A stretch of DNA of 50,339 nt from Woeseiaceae bacterium (GTDB lineage Bacteria; Pseudomonadota; Gammaproteobacteria; Steroidobacterales; Woeseiaceae). The translations under genes were made by a program, and so were the position numbers. The stretch covers positions 1 to 50,339 of the forward strand of contig JASJBG010000002.1 in the NCBI GenBank assembly GCA_030066625.1, written 5' to 3'. The notes under the pieces were generated by a model. The model saw only the letters and a list, made by a program, of their open reading frames with translations. It made no database searches and was not told where the DNA came from. Below, piece after piece: positions 16,555-24,490 of this stretch. The stretch's first letter is position 1. Every line of letters starts with the position of its first letter.

Positions 16555-18422
16555 CAGTCCGAAACCTCGCTAACCGTCGCCGCCGTGTCGTAGATAGCGG
16601 CAAGCGCAAATCGTGCCTGGATCGTGTACGTATCGAGGCGCGTTTTCTGCGCGCTGAGTTCGCCAATCGCGATCGCCTGCAGGTAGGCGACCTGCGCCTG
16701 CATCTCGTCCTCGACCCGCATCTTCATGCCTTCGAGCCGCGGCGCAAGGCCGTAGACCCGGTCGTCATAACTCGCGAATTCGAGCGGCTCTCGGCGAATG
16801 GATTCGTCGATCTGGCGGCGTGCACGCTGTGTTTCGACCAGCGCCTCGCCGGTCTGGCGGAGGTCGCGACGAATCCGCCAAAGGCGGTCGCTGAACTGCT
16901 TCTCAAGCTCCCACTGCAGAACACCCTTCAGGAGCGCAATCTTATCGCGCACCTCTTCGGCCTCCGGAATGTTCGCCGCGAGCGCCGGCGTGGCTTCCAG
17001 GCCGGTGATCTCGCCCCACATGGCGAATTCCGACTCGGTGGCGAGTGCCAGCCAGTCGTTGCTTTGCTCGATGTCGTTCAGCAGAGCATCGAATTCGAGC
17101 TTGCGGGCGACCATGTCGTCGATATCCGCGCGGCCGAGTGCCTCCTGTACGCGCGGCAGGCGCTCGTCGAAGGCCTGCTTGCGGGTCTCGAGAATGCTCG
17201 CGAACACGTCGACACTGTCCTGCCAGGTGTCGAGGTTCAAATACATATAGTTGAGGTCGCGGTAGTTCTTCAGGCCTTCCTGGAACTCGTGCGTCGACAA
17301 CAGGTGAAACAGGTAACGCGCCTGCGGGCCTTCGGGCAGGTCGTCCAGACGCCAGTACCAGCCGGTGCTGTCGAGCGGGTCGTCAGTCAGGAACTGGTGG
17401 AAGAACTCACCGGACTCGAGATGCAGGATGGTCTGGTCGATCCGCGCACTCTCTTCATAGAAGGCTTCGATAGCGTTCAGGTAGTGGTCGGCCGCCTGGC
17501 TGATCGAATCGAGCTTGGCCAGCGCGAACGGGATGGCGAGCATCGACTCCTGAACGGCAGAGTCGAGCAGATCGCGGTTGCGCAGCTCCATCCACGGCAC
17601 GAGCGCGCGGCGGTAGGACTCGATTTCGGCGTCGGCCCAGCCAACGCCAAGCAGCGCCTTGTTGGAGAACGGCCCTTCGAGGCGGACGCGTTGCAGGATC
17701 GGCTTCGCGGCGTCGGGCTGGCCGTCTTGCAGCAGCGCGTAGCCGAGCGCCAGGTTCGCTTTGTCGCGGAGCGACGTCAGCTCCTCGTTGAAGGGGTCCA
17801 TGTCGCCGAGGTCGGCGAGAATCTCAGCCGCTTCATCGACGCGGCCGCTGCGCACCAGCGCAACGCCGAGGTTGAATTTCGCGTAGCTCGCCCACTCGGT
17901 TTTGCCCTTCCAGTTCTCGAGCAGCGCGATGGCCTCGTCGTATTCGCCACCGTCGATGAAGATCTGCGCGCGGAGCATCAGCGCCTCGCGCTGAAGATTC
18001 TTGGGCAGCTTGCCCTCGATGCGGTCGAGAGCCTGCCGCGACTCCGCAAGGTAGCCGCGCTGCTTCCAGATTTTCGCGAGGAAGAACCACGTGCGGTCGC
18101 GGATCTCCGGATCGACGTTGTTGGCCAGCAGCCGCTCGAAGATCTTCGATGCCTCGAGATGGTGGCCGTAGGAGAGGTACAGGCCGCCGAGCAGGAGCTC
18201 TGACTCGTCGATGTGGTCTTCGACCTGCGACTGGTTCTGTGCCGCGAGCAGTCGGACGATCGCCGGGAAGTAGTCTTCCTGGTAGAAGTAGAAAAGCACC
18301 TCGCCGTAGTGCGGATCCTCTACGACGATCGGCTCGCGCTTGTCGGCCGCGGTGGCGACCGATCCGAGCGCCAGCGTCAAGCAGGCGCTAAGCAGCGCAA
18401 CGATGGAGCGACTGCGGACCAA
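16554..18422 (-). CDS. secreted TPR/coiled-coil protein
   Basis: 622 residues. The start is a TTG with GGAG 7 nt upstream, the only start that keeps the signal peptide (LSACLTLALGSVATAA). TPR-like units fill about 35-250 (LLLGGLYLSYGHHLEASKIF, FLAKIWKQRGYLAESRQAL, FNLGVALVRSGRVDEAAEIL). The rest is helical, with a segment resembling the PilF/AglT-like 'LLGVGWADAE' repeats and a C-terminal coiled coil rich in Glu/Arg (about 540-600). I find no enzymatic motif. It sits between the 199-residue protein and the 939-residue TPR protein, overlapping the latter by 1 nt, and is likely a periplasmic partner. Confidence 0.83.
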   Translation of the reverse strand: MVRSRSIVALLSACLTLALGSVATAADKREPIVVEDPHYGEVLFYFYQEDYFPAIVRLLAAQNQSQVEDHIDESELLLGGLYLSYGHHLEASKIFERLLANNVDPEIRDRTWFFLAKIWKQRGYLAESRQALDRIEGKLPKNLQREALMLRAQIFIDGGEYDEAIALLENWKGKTEWASYAKFNLGVALVRSGRVDEAAEILADLGDMDPFNEELTSLRDKANLALGYALLQDGQPDAAKPILQRVRLEGPFSNKALLGVGWADAEIESYRRALVPWMELRNRDLLDSAVQESMLAIPFALAKLDSISQAADHYLNAIEAFYEESARIDQTILHLESGEFFHQFLTDDPLDSTGWYWRLDDLPEGPQARYLFHLLSTHEFQEGLKNYRDLNYMYLNLDTWQDSVDVFASILETRKQAFDERLPRVQEALGRADIDDMVARKLEFDALLNDIEQSNDWLALATESEFAMWGEITGLEATPALAANIPEAEEVRDKIALLKGVLQWELEKQFSDRLWRIRRDLRQTGEALVETQRARRQIDESIRREPLEFASYDDRVYGLAPRLEGMKMRVEDEMQAQVAYLQAIAIGELSAQKTRLDTYTIQARFALAAIYDTAATVSEVSD

Positions 18423-18425
18423 GGA

Positions 18426-19025
18426 CTACTCCCACTCCTTGATTTCGAATTCGGGCTGCTGCTTCTGAACCCGGTCGGTAATCTCGAGTTCGAGGTACTT
18501 GGCACCGATGCCCTTGTCGATCCGGATCGTCGCGCCGCGACGATAGTCACGAGTGTGCGGGCCCTGCCCGGTGAACGTCGCGATCAGCTCGTGCTCGCCG
18601 GTCTTCAGGTTTGCCATGTGCACACGATGCACGCCACCGCGCAGTAGCGCATCGACTTCGCGGTCCGTGTACAGGTAATTGGCCACTTCCTTGCCGTCAA
18701 TCTTCAGGCTGACCGAATCGAGCTTGAAGTACTCACCGACGTCCATCGAGATGAAGAAAGCAACCTGCGAGTTCGCGGGGAACAGGAGTTCTTCCTCGAG
18801 CAGGAACAGGTCGCGGTTGAGGTCCAGGACCTCTTTCTTCAGCGACTGCACGTCCTTGTCGAGTGCACGAAACTTCTCGCGCGAATCCGATTCGACCGCT
18901 GCAACCAGGTTGGCATCCGATTGCGCCGCGTCGGCGTCCATAGGCGCCGCATCCTGCGCCGAAGCCGTGAAGGCCGCGGCCAGCACGAAAGCCAGCGTGA
19001 GGCTCAATAGCTTTTTGTGTTTCAC
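18426..19025 (-). CDS. secreted coiled-coil/beta protein of unknown function
   Basis: 199 residues from a GTG that has a strong AGGAG 8 nt upstream; an ATG further upstream lacks any such site. A signal peptide (LLSLTLAFVLAAAFTASAQ) is followed by a short coiled coil (about 45-75, KFRALDKDVQSLKKEVLDL) and a beta-rich domain with VSLKIDGKEVANYLY and TGEHELIATFTGQGPH. The latter resembles a PEGA/immunoglobulin-like surface-loop domain: 'G.H.v......G'. Family not recognised. It is second in the operon after the TlpA-like gene. Confidence 0.72.
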   Translation of the reverse strand: MKHKKLLSLTLAFVLAAAFTASAQDAAPMDADAAQSDANLVAAVESDSREKFRALDKDVQSLKKEVLDLNRDLFLLEEELLFPANSQVAFFISMDVGEYFKLDSVSLKIDGKEVANYLYTDREVDALLRGGVHRVHMANLKTGEHELIATFTGQGPHTRDYRRGATIRIDKGIGAKYLELEITDRVQKQQPEFEIKEWE

Positions 19026-19051
19026 CTTGTCTCTCCTGCGAACCACCGGCT

Positions 19052-19075
19052 CGGTGCCTGCAGCCGCAGGCACCG
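19052..19075 (-). other. strong intercistronic hairpin after tlpA-like gene
   Basis: CGGTGCCTGC and GCAGGCACCG form a perfect 10-bp stem with a 4-nt loop, 12 nt after the TlpA-like stop and 26 nt before the next start. No T-run follows on the minus strand. It may protect the upstream mRNA end or partly stop transcription, which would set TlpA apart from the rest. Confidence 0.6.
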
Positions 19076-19086
19076 GCCGCAAGGGA

Positions 19087-19587
19087 TTACTCCCTTAACA
19101 GTGTGCGGATCTCGTTCAGGTACTTCTCTTCGTACCCCGGCTTGTAGCCCTGGTGCACGTACCGAACGGTGCCTTCGCGATCGACGATGACCGTGACGGG
19201 CATGGCATCGACGTCGTACATCTTGCTGACTTCCTTGCGGTTATCGAACAGGACGGGGAAGTCGACGCCGAGCTCGCGGATCATTGCCATGGCACGATTC
19301 GAGTCATCGTCAATATTGACCCCGAGCAGGTTGAAACCGACGCGCTGGTAGCGCTGGTACAGGTCGTCGAGGAGCGGCATTTCCTGGCGGCAGGGACCGC
19401 ACCAGGTTGCCCAGAAATTAATCATCACGACGTCGCCGCGATATTCCGACAGGCGCATGTTTTCACCGGTCGAGCTCTTCAGCGCAAAATCCGGAGCCGG
19501 ACGCCCTGCCAGCCCGGACGAAGCCAGACTCGTCGCTGCGAAAAGCGACAGCGCGAGGGCTGCAAGCAGTTTCCTGATCTTCATCAT
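19087..19587 (-). CDS. TlpA-like thiol-disulfide oxidoreductase
   Basis: 166 residues, a secreted thioredoxin-fold protein of the TlpA/ResA group. A signal peptide (LLAALALSLFAATSLAS) is followed by AGRPAPDFALKSSTGE and the redox site WCGPC at 62-66 with INFWATWCGPCRQEM. The cis-proline is in AMPVTVIVDREG. It probably keeps envelope cysteines reduced or supports cytochrome-like maturation; here, heading the Exb/TPR operon, it may serve folding of those secreted proteins. CAAGGA lies before the ATG pair; either ATG could be used. The 432-nt gap upstream is the likely promoter region. Confidence 0.9.
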   Translation of the reverse strand: MMKIRKLLAALALSLFAATSLASSGLAGRPAPDFALKSSTGENMRLSEYRGDVVMINFWATWCGPCRQEMPLLDDLYQRYQRVGFNLLGVNIDDDSNRAMAMIRELGVDFPVLFDNRKEVSKMYDVDAMPVTVIVDREGTVRYVHQGYKPGYEEKYLNEIRTLLRE

Positions 19588-19724
19588 GTCGTTCCTTGTA
19601 GTGTCAGCCTGATTCCTTTCGTGTCGTGCAGGCGCGCGCCGACGTCGTCACCCTGTGCCTGAATCACAGACGCAGTGCGGCGTTGCGCCGAAGTCGAATG
19701 GTGACAGCCGGAGGCCGGATGGGC

Positions 19725-19740
19725 CGTGATTATCGTCACA
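19725..19740. promoter_or_regulatory. CRP/Vfr-like site
   Basis: CGTGA-TTATCG-TCACA matches TGTGA-N6-TCACA with one mismatch. It lies about 140 nt upstream of the TlpA-like start. Such matches also occur by chance. Confidence 0.3.
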
Positions 19741-19895
19741 CAACCCGGAATGCCTCAACATAATCGCCGTCCTGGCAAAAGCGCCGAAGCTAAGCAAAAA
19801 CGTGAGCAGATTACGTTAACTTGCTTAAACTGCTTGCGTTTCAGCACGGCGGCATGCGCCCCCGTTTCCGTGCCAACGGCTGGCGTCGAAACGCC

Positions 19896-19920
19896 CGCCT
19901 AGTGCATTTCATGATAGGCG
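19896..19920. repeat. inverted repeat CGCCTA...TAGGCG
   Basis: A 6-bp perfect inverted repeat with a 13-nt loop in the intergenic region; it may be an operator or an RNA hairpin. Function unknown. Confidence 0.35.
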
Positions 19921-19948
19921 TATGAAGCTGAATTTAAAGTGAAAATCC

Positions 19949-19964
19949 GTCGCCTTTCGGCGAC
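19949..19964 (-). terminator. stem-loop, probable terminator of apbE
   Basis: On the minus strand GTCGCC pairs with GGCGAC around a GAAA tetraloop, 55 nt after the ApbE stop, then GGATTTTCAC. On the plus strand the same stem is followed by AAAACGCGG and seven T. The T-tract is imperfect for either direction, so it may act both ways. Confidence 0.5.
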
Positions 19965-20019
19965 AAAACGCGGTTTTTTTCAGAGCGCCCCGGCGCGTTG
20001 GGAACGCATAGCGCGGTGC

Positions 20020-21045
20020 TTATTCAGGCGTCTGCAAACCGTCTGAGTAATAGATGCGACCGTCCGCGTCGATAACGATGCTCTCGTAGTCCGGCAGACC
20101 AGCGATGAGTCGCAGCCCCAGGTCGACGCCCATCACAAAAACGGACGTCGACAAAGCGTCGGTCATCACTGCGTCGGGTCCGAACACCGTTGCACTGTGC
20201 ACACCCGTTGACGGCATACCGGTGCTCGGCTTGAGAATGTGGTGATAACGCACGCCGTCTTCCTCGAAGTACCGTTCGTAGTCACCCGATGTCGAGATCG
20301 CTTCGTCTTCCAGCGGCACGGAGATAGCAACCTCGCCTTCGACGCGCGGATCGCGGATGCCGATCATGAACGGCCGGCCGCGTCGATCGCCGAGCAGGCG
20401 GGAGTCTCCGCCGGCCGTCACGATGGCATGTTGGACGCCGCCGCGCCTGAGGATCTCGATACCGCGCTCGACGACATAGCCTTTGGCGATGCCACCGAGG
20501 TTGATACGCACGCCGGGTTCGAGGAATCGAACGGTCTCCGTTACCGAATCGAGTTCGATCAACCGGTAGTCGATGCGGCTGCGCTCCGCTTCGACCGTCG
20601 CGGTGTCGGGACGCTGCCGCTTGCGGAAGTCGTAGTGTTGTCCGACGCTCTCATAGGTGATGTCGAAGGCGCCGCGCGTCAGCACCGACATGTCCACGGA
20701 TTGCTGGATCAGTTGGAACAGTTCGCTGCCGGCGTCGACCGGCTCGTCGGACGCGCGCCGATTGATGTCGGAGATCCGGCTCTCTTCTATATACGTACTC
20801 ATGAGCTCATCGATGCGAGTTACTTCCGCATAGACCTGGTCGACCAGCTCGCTACCGCGCTCGGCATCTTCGTACCAGAAATATACGCTGATTTCGGTGC
20901 CCAGCATCGGCCGCGAGTCACCGATCCACTCTGCCCGCACTGGCATTGAAATGAGGAAAATCAACACCATAGCTAGAGATAGCGCGGCCTGAGAGCTATG
21001 CTTACGCCTCGAAACCCTTGCATAGGAGCGGGACAGTGACTTCAT
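20020..21045 (-). CDS. apbE: FAD:protein FMN transferase (ApbE)
   Basis: 341 residues. The enzyme uses FAD to attach FMN to a threonine of flavoproteins such as RnfG/NqrC in the periplasm. A signal sequence (about 1-38, core ALSLAMVLIFLISMPVRA) precedes the catalytic domain. Family motifs: PMLGTEISV, the FAD site NLGGIAKGYVVERG, then TAGGDSRLLG and the Mg-binding DALSTSVFVMG near the end. There is no Rnf or Nqr gene here, so its client is elsewhere. The ATG at 21045 is preceded by AGGA. It overlaps the divergent lemA start by 10 nt, an unusual arrangement discussed in the findings. Confidence 0.93.
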   Translation of the reverse strand: MKSLSRSYARVSRRKHSSQAALSLAMVLIFLISMPVRAEWIGDSRPMLGTEISVYFWYEDAERGSELVDQVYAEVTRIDELMSTYIEESRISDINRRASDEPVDAGSELFQLIQQSVDMSVLTRGAFDITYESVGQHYDFRKRQRPDTATVEAERSRIDYRLIELDSVTETVRFLEPGVRINLGGIAKGYVVERGIEILRRGGVQHAIVTAGGDSRLLGDRRGRPFMIGIRDPRVEGEVAISVPLEDEAISTSGDYERYFEEDGVRYHHILKPSTGMPSTGVHSATVFGPDAVMTDALSTSVFVMGVDLGLRLIAGLPDYESIVIDADGRIYYSDGLQTPE

Positions 21046-21626
21046 TCGTGGTTTTCCTCGTAATCGTCGGCGTCATTGTGTTCTGGGCGATCGGAATGTA
21101 CAACCGACTCGTTACCGAACGCGTTCGCGTCCGCAATGCCTTCGCCCAAATCGACGTCCAGCTGACTCGTCGCTACGACCTGATCCCGAACCTGGTCGAG
21201 GCCGTCAAGGGCTATATGAAGCACGAGCGCGAAACGCTCGAAGCCGTTATCAAGGCACGCAACACCGCCGTCGCCAATCTCGACGCCGCCAAGGCCGACC
21301 CGGCCAACGCCGAAGCTATCCGGCGGCTGGGCGAGTCCGAAGGCGCACTCGGCAGCATCCTTAGCCGGCTGTTCGCCCTCTCCGAGGCATACCCGGACCT
21401 CAAAGCCAACCAGAATATGATGCAGTTCCAGGAGGAGCTCGCATCCACGGAAAACAAGGTTGCGTTCGCACGCCAGGCATTCAACGACTCGGTCATGGGA
21501 TACAACACGACCGTGCAGAGCTTTCCCAACAACGTCATCGCCGGCATGTTCAGTTTCGAGAACGCCAGCTTTCTCGAGATCGATTCCCCCGAGAAGCGTG
21601 AAGCGCCTGACGTCTCCTTTACTTGA
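21036..21626 (+). CDS. lemA: LemA family protein
   Basis: 196 residues. LemA proteins have a single N-terminal membrane helix (here VVFLVIVGVIVFWAIGM) and a long helical bundle: AFAQIDVQLTRRYDLIPNLVE, then VKGYMKHERETLEAVIKAR, both diagnostic. The function is unclear; they are often linked to membrane proteases. I chose the GTG at 21036 because GGAG sits 7 nt upstream; a TTG 18 nt earlier has no such site. The stop overlaps the TTG start of the M48 peptidase gene by 3 nt (TTGA shared), so the two are coupled. Confidence 0.92.
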   Translation: MTSFVVFLVIVGVIVFWAIGMYNRLVTERVRVRNAFAQIDVQLTRRYDLIPNLVEAVKGYMKHERETLEAVIKARNTAVANLDAAKADPANAEAIRRLGESEGALGSILSRLFALSEAYPDLKANQNMMQFQEELASTENKVAFARQAFNDSVMGYNTTVQSFPNNVIAGMFSFENASFLEIDSPEKREAPDVSFT

Positions 21627-23581
21627 ATTTCTTTGAGGCGCAGGACCGTGCACGACGTGCCAGCAAGTGGCTGGTCGTCGTGTACCTCGTTGCAACGGCG
21701 CTGATCGTTCTCGGTGTCACGTCTATCGTCGGCGCGGCGATCTACATGCTCTCCGAAAGCCACAACAGCGTCGAGCAGTTCGTCTTTTACCAGTCGCCGA
21801 CGCTCGTCGGCACCGCGATCTTCACGGCGCTGTTCATTGTCGGCGCGACACTCTACAAAACCGCGGCGCTTGCCTCGGGCGGCGGCCGGGTGGCGGCAGC
21901 ACTGGGCGGCACCCAGGTTTCTGCCGACACGACGGATCCTCTGCGGCGGCGACTGCGAAACGTGGTCGAGGAAATGGCGATCGCCTCGGGACTGCCGGTA
22001 CCGGAGATCTACGTCCTGGAGGAGGAACCCGGCATCAACGCGTTTGCCGCCGGCTTCTCTCCCGGCGACGCGGCAGTCGCCGTGACTCGCGGGGCGCTGG
22101 AACTGCTCGACCGCGACGAACTGCAGGGCGTCATCGCCCACGAATTCAGCCACATCCTGAACGGCGACATGCGGCTCAACATTCGCATGATGGGCGTGCT
22201 GTTCGGCATCATCGTCCTCGGACTGATCGGGCGCCTCGTCCTGCGTGGCGGTTATCACACAGGGGTCGGCCGCCGTGGCCGTGGTGCGCCGGTCGTATTT
22301 CTTGTCGGGGTGGGACTTTCGTTGCTCGGCGCTATCGGCGTCTTCTTCGCCCGCATCATAAAGGCGGCCGTTTCGCGCCAGCGCGAATACCTCGCGGACG
22401 CTTCGGCGGTACAGTTCACCCGCCAGTCCGCGGGCATTGCCAGCGCGCTGAAGAAGATCGGCGGTTTTGCGCCGGCAAGCTATATCACCGCCGCTGACCC
22501 CGAAGAGGTGAGTCACATGCTGTTCGGCAGCGGCTCAAAGCTGTTCGGCCCGTTCGCGACGCACCCGCCGCTGACCGACCGCATCAAGGCACTCGACCCG
22601 TCTTTCAAGGAGAGTGACTTTCCGCGCGTCGATCCGGTCGCCGCCCGTCTGATCGGCGAAGTCGCGGCAGCCAGCGAGCGTGTGGAAGGTGTGACATCAG
22701 CCCTCGCCAGCAGCGGTACCGTCGTACTGCCCGAGTCGATTGCCGATACCGTCGGGCAGCCCGACAGCGAGCATATCGAATACGCCCGCGGCCTGCGTGC
22801 CGCGATACCGGATTCGCTCTACGATGCGGCCCACTCGCTGGAACTGTCATTGCTCCTCTGCATCGCTCTCGTGCTCGATCGAGACGGTCGTTCGCTCGAG
22901 TCGCAGCTGCGCCTCGTCGAAGAGCGGCTCGGCGCCGATCGCACTCGCCAGGTAAAAAGCTACTTCAACGAACTCGAGGCAACCGGCGCCGAGTTCAGGC
23001 TGCCGCTGCTGGAGGTCGCCTTCCCCGCGCTCAAGGCGAGGCCCGCGCCGCAGCTCGCCTACCTGCTCGAACTCGCCAGCCGCCTGATCGAAGTCGATGG
23101 TGACATCGACCTTTACGAGTATTGCTTCTATCGACTGCTCAGGATCAACATTGGCCAGTCCCTGGGCCCGGTCAGCAGCAGCAAGCCACGACGAGCGTCG
23201 AAGAGAGCCCTGCGCAAAGCGGCAATCGACTTGCTCGCCGTATTGGCGGACCAGGGCCACGATGCCGACGCGGACAAGCGCGCCGCCTTCGCGGCGGGGC
23301 TCGAGGTGTTCGGCGAATGGGCGGCCGGCACGGCGTTCTCGCCGCCGGAGGCACTTGTCAGGACGGCAACGCTCGATGCAAGCCTCGACCTTCTCTTGCG
23401 GCTTAACGGCAAGGCGCGACGCCAGCTCGTCCGCGCGATCAGCGCTGTCGCCGGACACGACCGGCGTCTCACCGTTACCGAGGCCGAGCTGATCCGCATT
23501 GTCTGCGCATCACTCGAGTGTCCGTTGCCACCGCTGTTGGTCGATCCGGACCAGCTGATAGTGAACGCGCCGGCAGAGTGA
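21623..23581 (+). CDS. M48 family membrane zinc metallopeptidase
   Basis: 652 residues. The start is the TTG overlapping the lemA stop; the resulting N-terminus MNFFEAQDRAR matches the usual opening of this subfamily. Two membrane helices come first (about 16-42 and 60-80), then the peptidase domain: HEFSH at 173-177 with the third zinc ligand Glu255 in SRQREYLADASAVQFTR, and more hydrophobic helices at about 188-205 and 222-245. After about 330 a long helical C-terminal domain of unknown function remains, ending in a tellurite-resistance/TerB-like stretch (EVDGDIDLYEYCFYRLL), as in other M48 proteins paired with LemA. It probably degrades membrane or periplasmic proteins. Active-site residues are intact. 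Confidence 0.92.
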   Translation: MNFFEAQDRARRASKWLVVVYLVATALIVLGVTSIVGAAIYMLSESHNSVEQFVFYQSPTLVGTAIFTALFIVGATLYKTAALASGGGRVAAALGGTQVSADTTDPLRRRLRNVVEEMAIASGLPVPEIYVLEEEPGINAFAAGFSPGDAAVAVTRGALELLDRDELQGVIAHEFSHILNGDMRLNIRMMGVLFGIIVLGLIGRLVLRGGYHTGVGRRGRGAPVVFLVGVGLSLLGAIGVFFARIIKAAVSRQREYLADASAVQFTRQSAGIASALKKIGGFAPASYITAADPEEVSHMLFGSGSKLFGPFATHPPLTDRIKALDPSFKESDFPRVDPVAARLIGEVAAASERVEGVTSALASSGTVVLPESIADTVGQPDSEHIEYARGLRAAIPDSLYDAAHSLELSLLLCIALVLDRDGRSLESQLRLVEERLGADRTRQVKSYFNELEATGAEFRLPLLEVAFPALKARPAPQLAYLLELASRLIEVDGDIDLYEYCFYRLLRINIGQSLGPVSSSKPRRASKRALRKAAIDLLAVLADQGHDADADKRAAFAAGLEVFGEWAAGTAFSPPEALVRTATLDASLDLLLRLNGKARRQLVRAISAVAGHDRRLTVTEAELIRIVCASLECPLPPLLVDPDQLIVNAPAE

Positions 23582-23633
23582 GCGTCAAAGCAATATGGCG
23601 TATCATTGCCGCACCTCTGGAGTGGAAAAAACC

Positions 23634-24455
23634 ATGCGTATTCAACGAGCGATAGTTTCAGCAGTCATTCTGTTGTCCCTGGCCGCAGCACTACCGGCCA
23701 ACGCCTCGAGCCGGGAGGAAGCGCGCGTCGCGGACGCGTCGGACGTGCTCGACCAGTTCCTGCGTATCCCGGAACAGAGCATTCCACCTTCCCTGCTCTC
23801 GCGTGCCTACGCGATCGCCGTGGTGCCGAACGTCGTCAAGGTCGGCTTCGGTGTCGGCGCGCGCCGCGGCAAGGGTATTCTCGTCGTCCGCCAGGACGAC
23901 GATTCCTGGAGCAATCCGGCGTTCATCGCGCTTACGGGCGGCAGCTTCGGCTTCCAGGTCGGGGCACAGTCAACAGACGTGATTCTCGTCTTCAAGACGC
24001 GGCAGGGCGTCGATCGAATCGCCAACGGTACGTTGACGCTCGGCGCCAATGCCTCTCTCGCTGCCGGCCCGGTCGGGCGGCATACGGGGGCGGCGACGGA
24101 CTTTCGCTTCCAGGCGGAGGTACTCTCATACTCGCGCAGCCGCGGCCTGTTTGCCGGCGTTGCGCTCGAGGGTGCTGGCGTCACGATGGACCGCAAGGCG
24201 AACGCCGCCTTCTACAGCGATCCGTCGATGACGCCGGAACGCATTTTCGCGAGTTCGCCGAATATCGCCCCCGACGTTGCCAATACGTTCGTGCAGATGC
24301 TGACGGCACAGACCAACCGGCTGCCAGGTACTCCCGGCATGCGTACCGCGAGCGCGGCGCCGGTCCGTAGCAGCGACGAAGGGACCGGCGAATCCAGCGT
24401 CAGGACGTTCGGCCTGCCCGACCCGAGTGAAGACGAAGAGGAAGAGTCAGAGTAA
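23634..24455 (+). CDS. secreted YSC84/SYLF-like protein
   Basis: 273 residues with a signal peptide (VSAVILLSLAAALPANA). The domain reads SRAYAIAVVPNVVKVGFGVGARRGKGIL, GGSFGFQVGAQSTDVILVF, then SYSRSRGLFAGVALEGAGV. This is the SYLF/YSC84 (DUF500) lipid-binding-type fold, common in secreted bacterial proteins of unknown role. The acidic tail ends with EDEEEESE. I chose the ATG at 23634 (GGAG 11 nt upstream); an earlier in-frame ATG lies closer to the M48 stop and lacks the signal peptide context. It follows the LemA-M48 genes by 52 nt and may be co-transcribed. Confidence 0.88.
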   Translation: MRIQRAIVSAVILLSLAAALPANASSREEARVADASDVLDQFLRIPEQSIPPSLLSRAYAIAVVPNVVKVGFGVGARRGKGILVVRQDDDSWSNPAFIALTGGSFGFQVGAQSTDVILVFKTRQGVDRIANGTLTLGANASLAAGPVGRHTGAATDFRFQAEVLSYSRSRGLFAGVALEGAGVTMDRKANAAFYSDPSMTPERIFASSPNIAPDVANTFVQMLTAQTNRLPGTPGMRTASAAPVRSSDEGTGESSVRTFGLPDPSEDEEEESE

Positions 24456-24490
24456 GGCTCCGACGACGAAGAGGCTTGTCAGAGGCGGTT

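Larger units (their letters stand above)
19588..20019. other. 432-nt intergenic region, lower GC, several possible signals
   Basis: This is the longest gene-free stretch. It holds a CRP-like site (19725-19740), an inverted repeat (19896-19920) and a stem-loop with A/T flanks (19949-19964), each listed separately. I see no open frame with a ribosome binding site. The AT-rich central part (ACGTTAACTTGCTTAAACTG near 19813) could carry the promoter of the TlpA-headed operon. Confidence 0.5.

Noticed and set aside
14896-16593. 565-codon open frame on the plus strand opposite the 939-residue TPR gene
   Set aside because: Same cause: third-position GC bias keeps the antisense frame open. The TPR gene on the other strand has a signal peptide, repeats and operon spacing.
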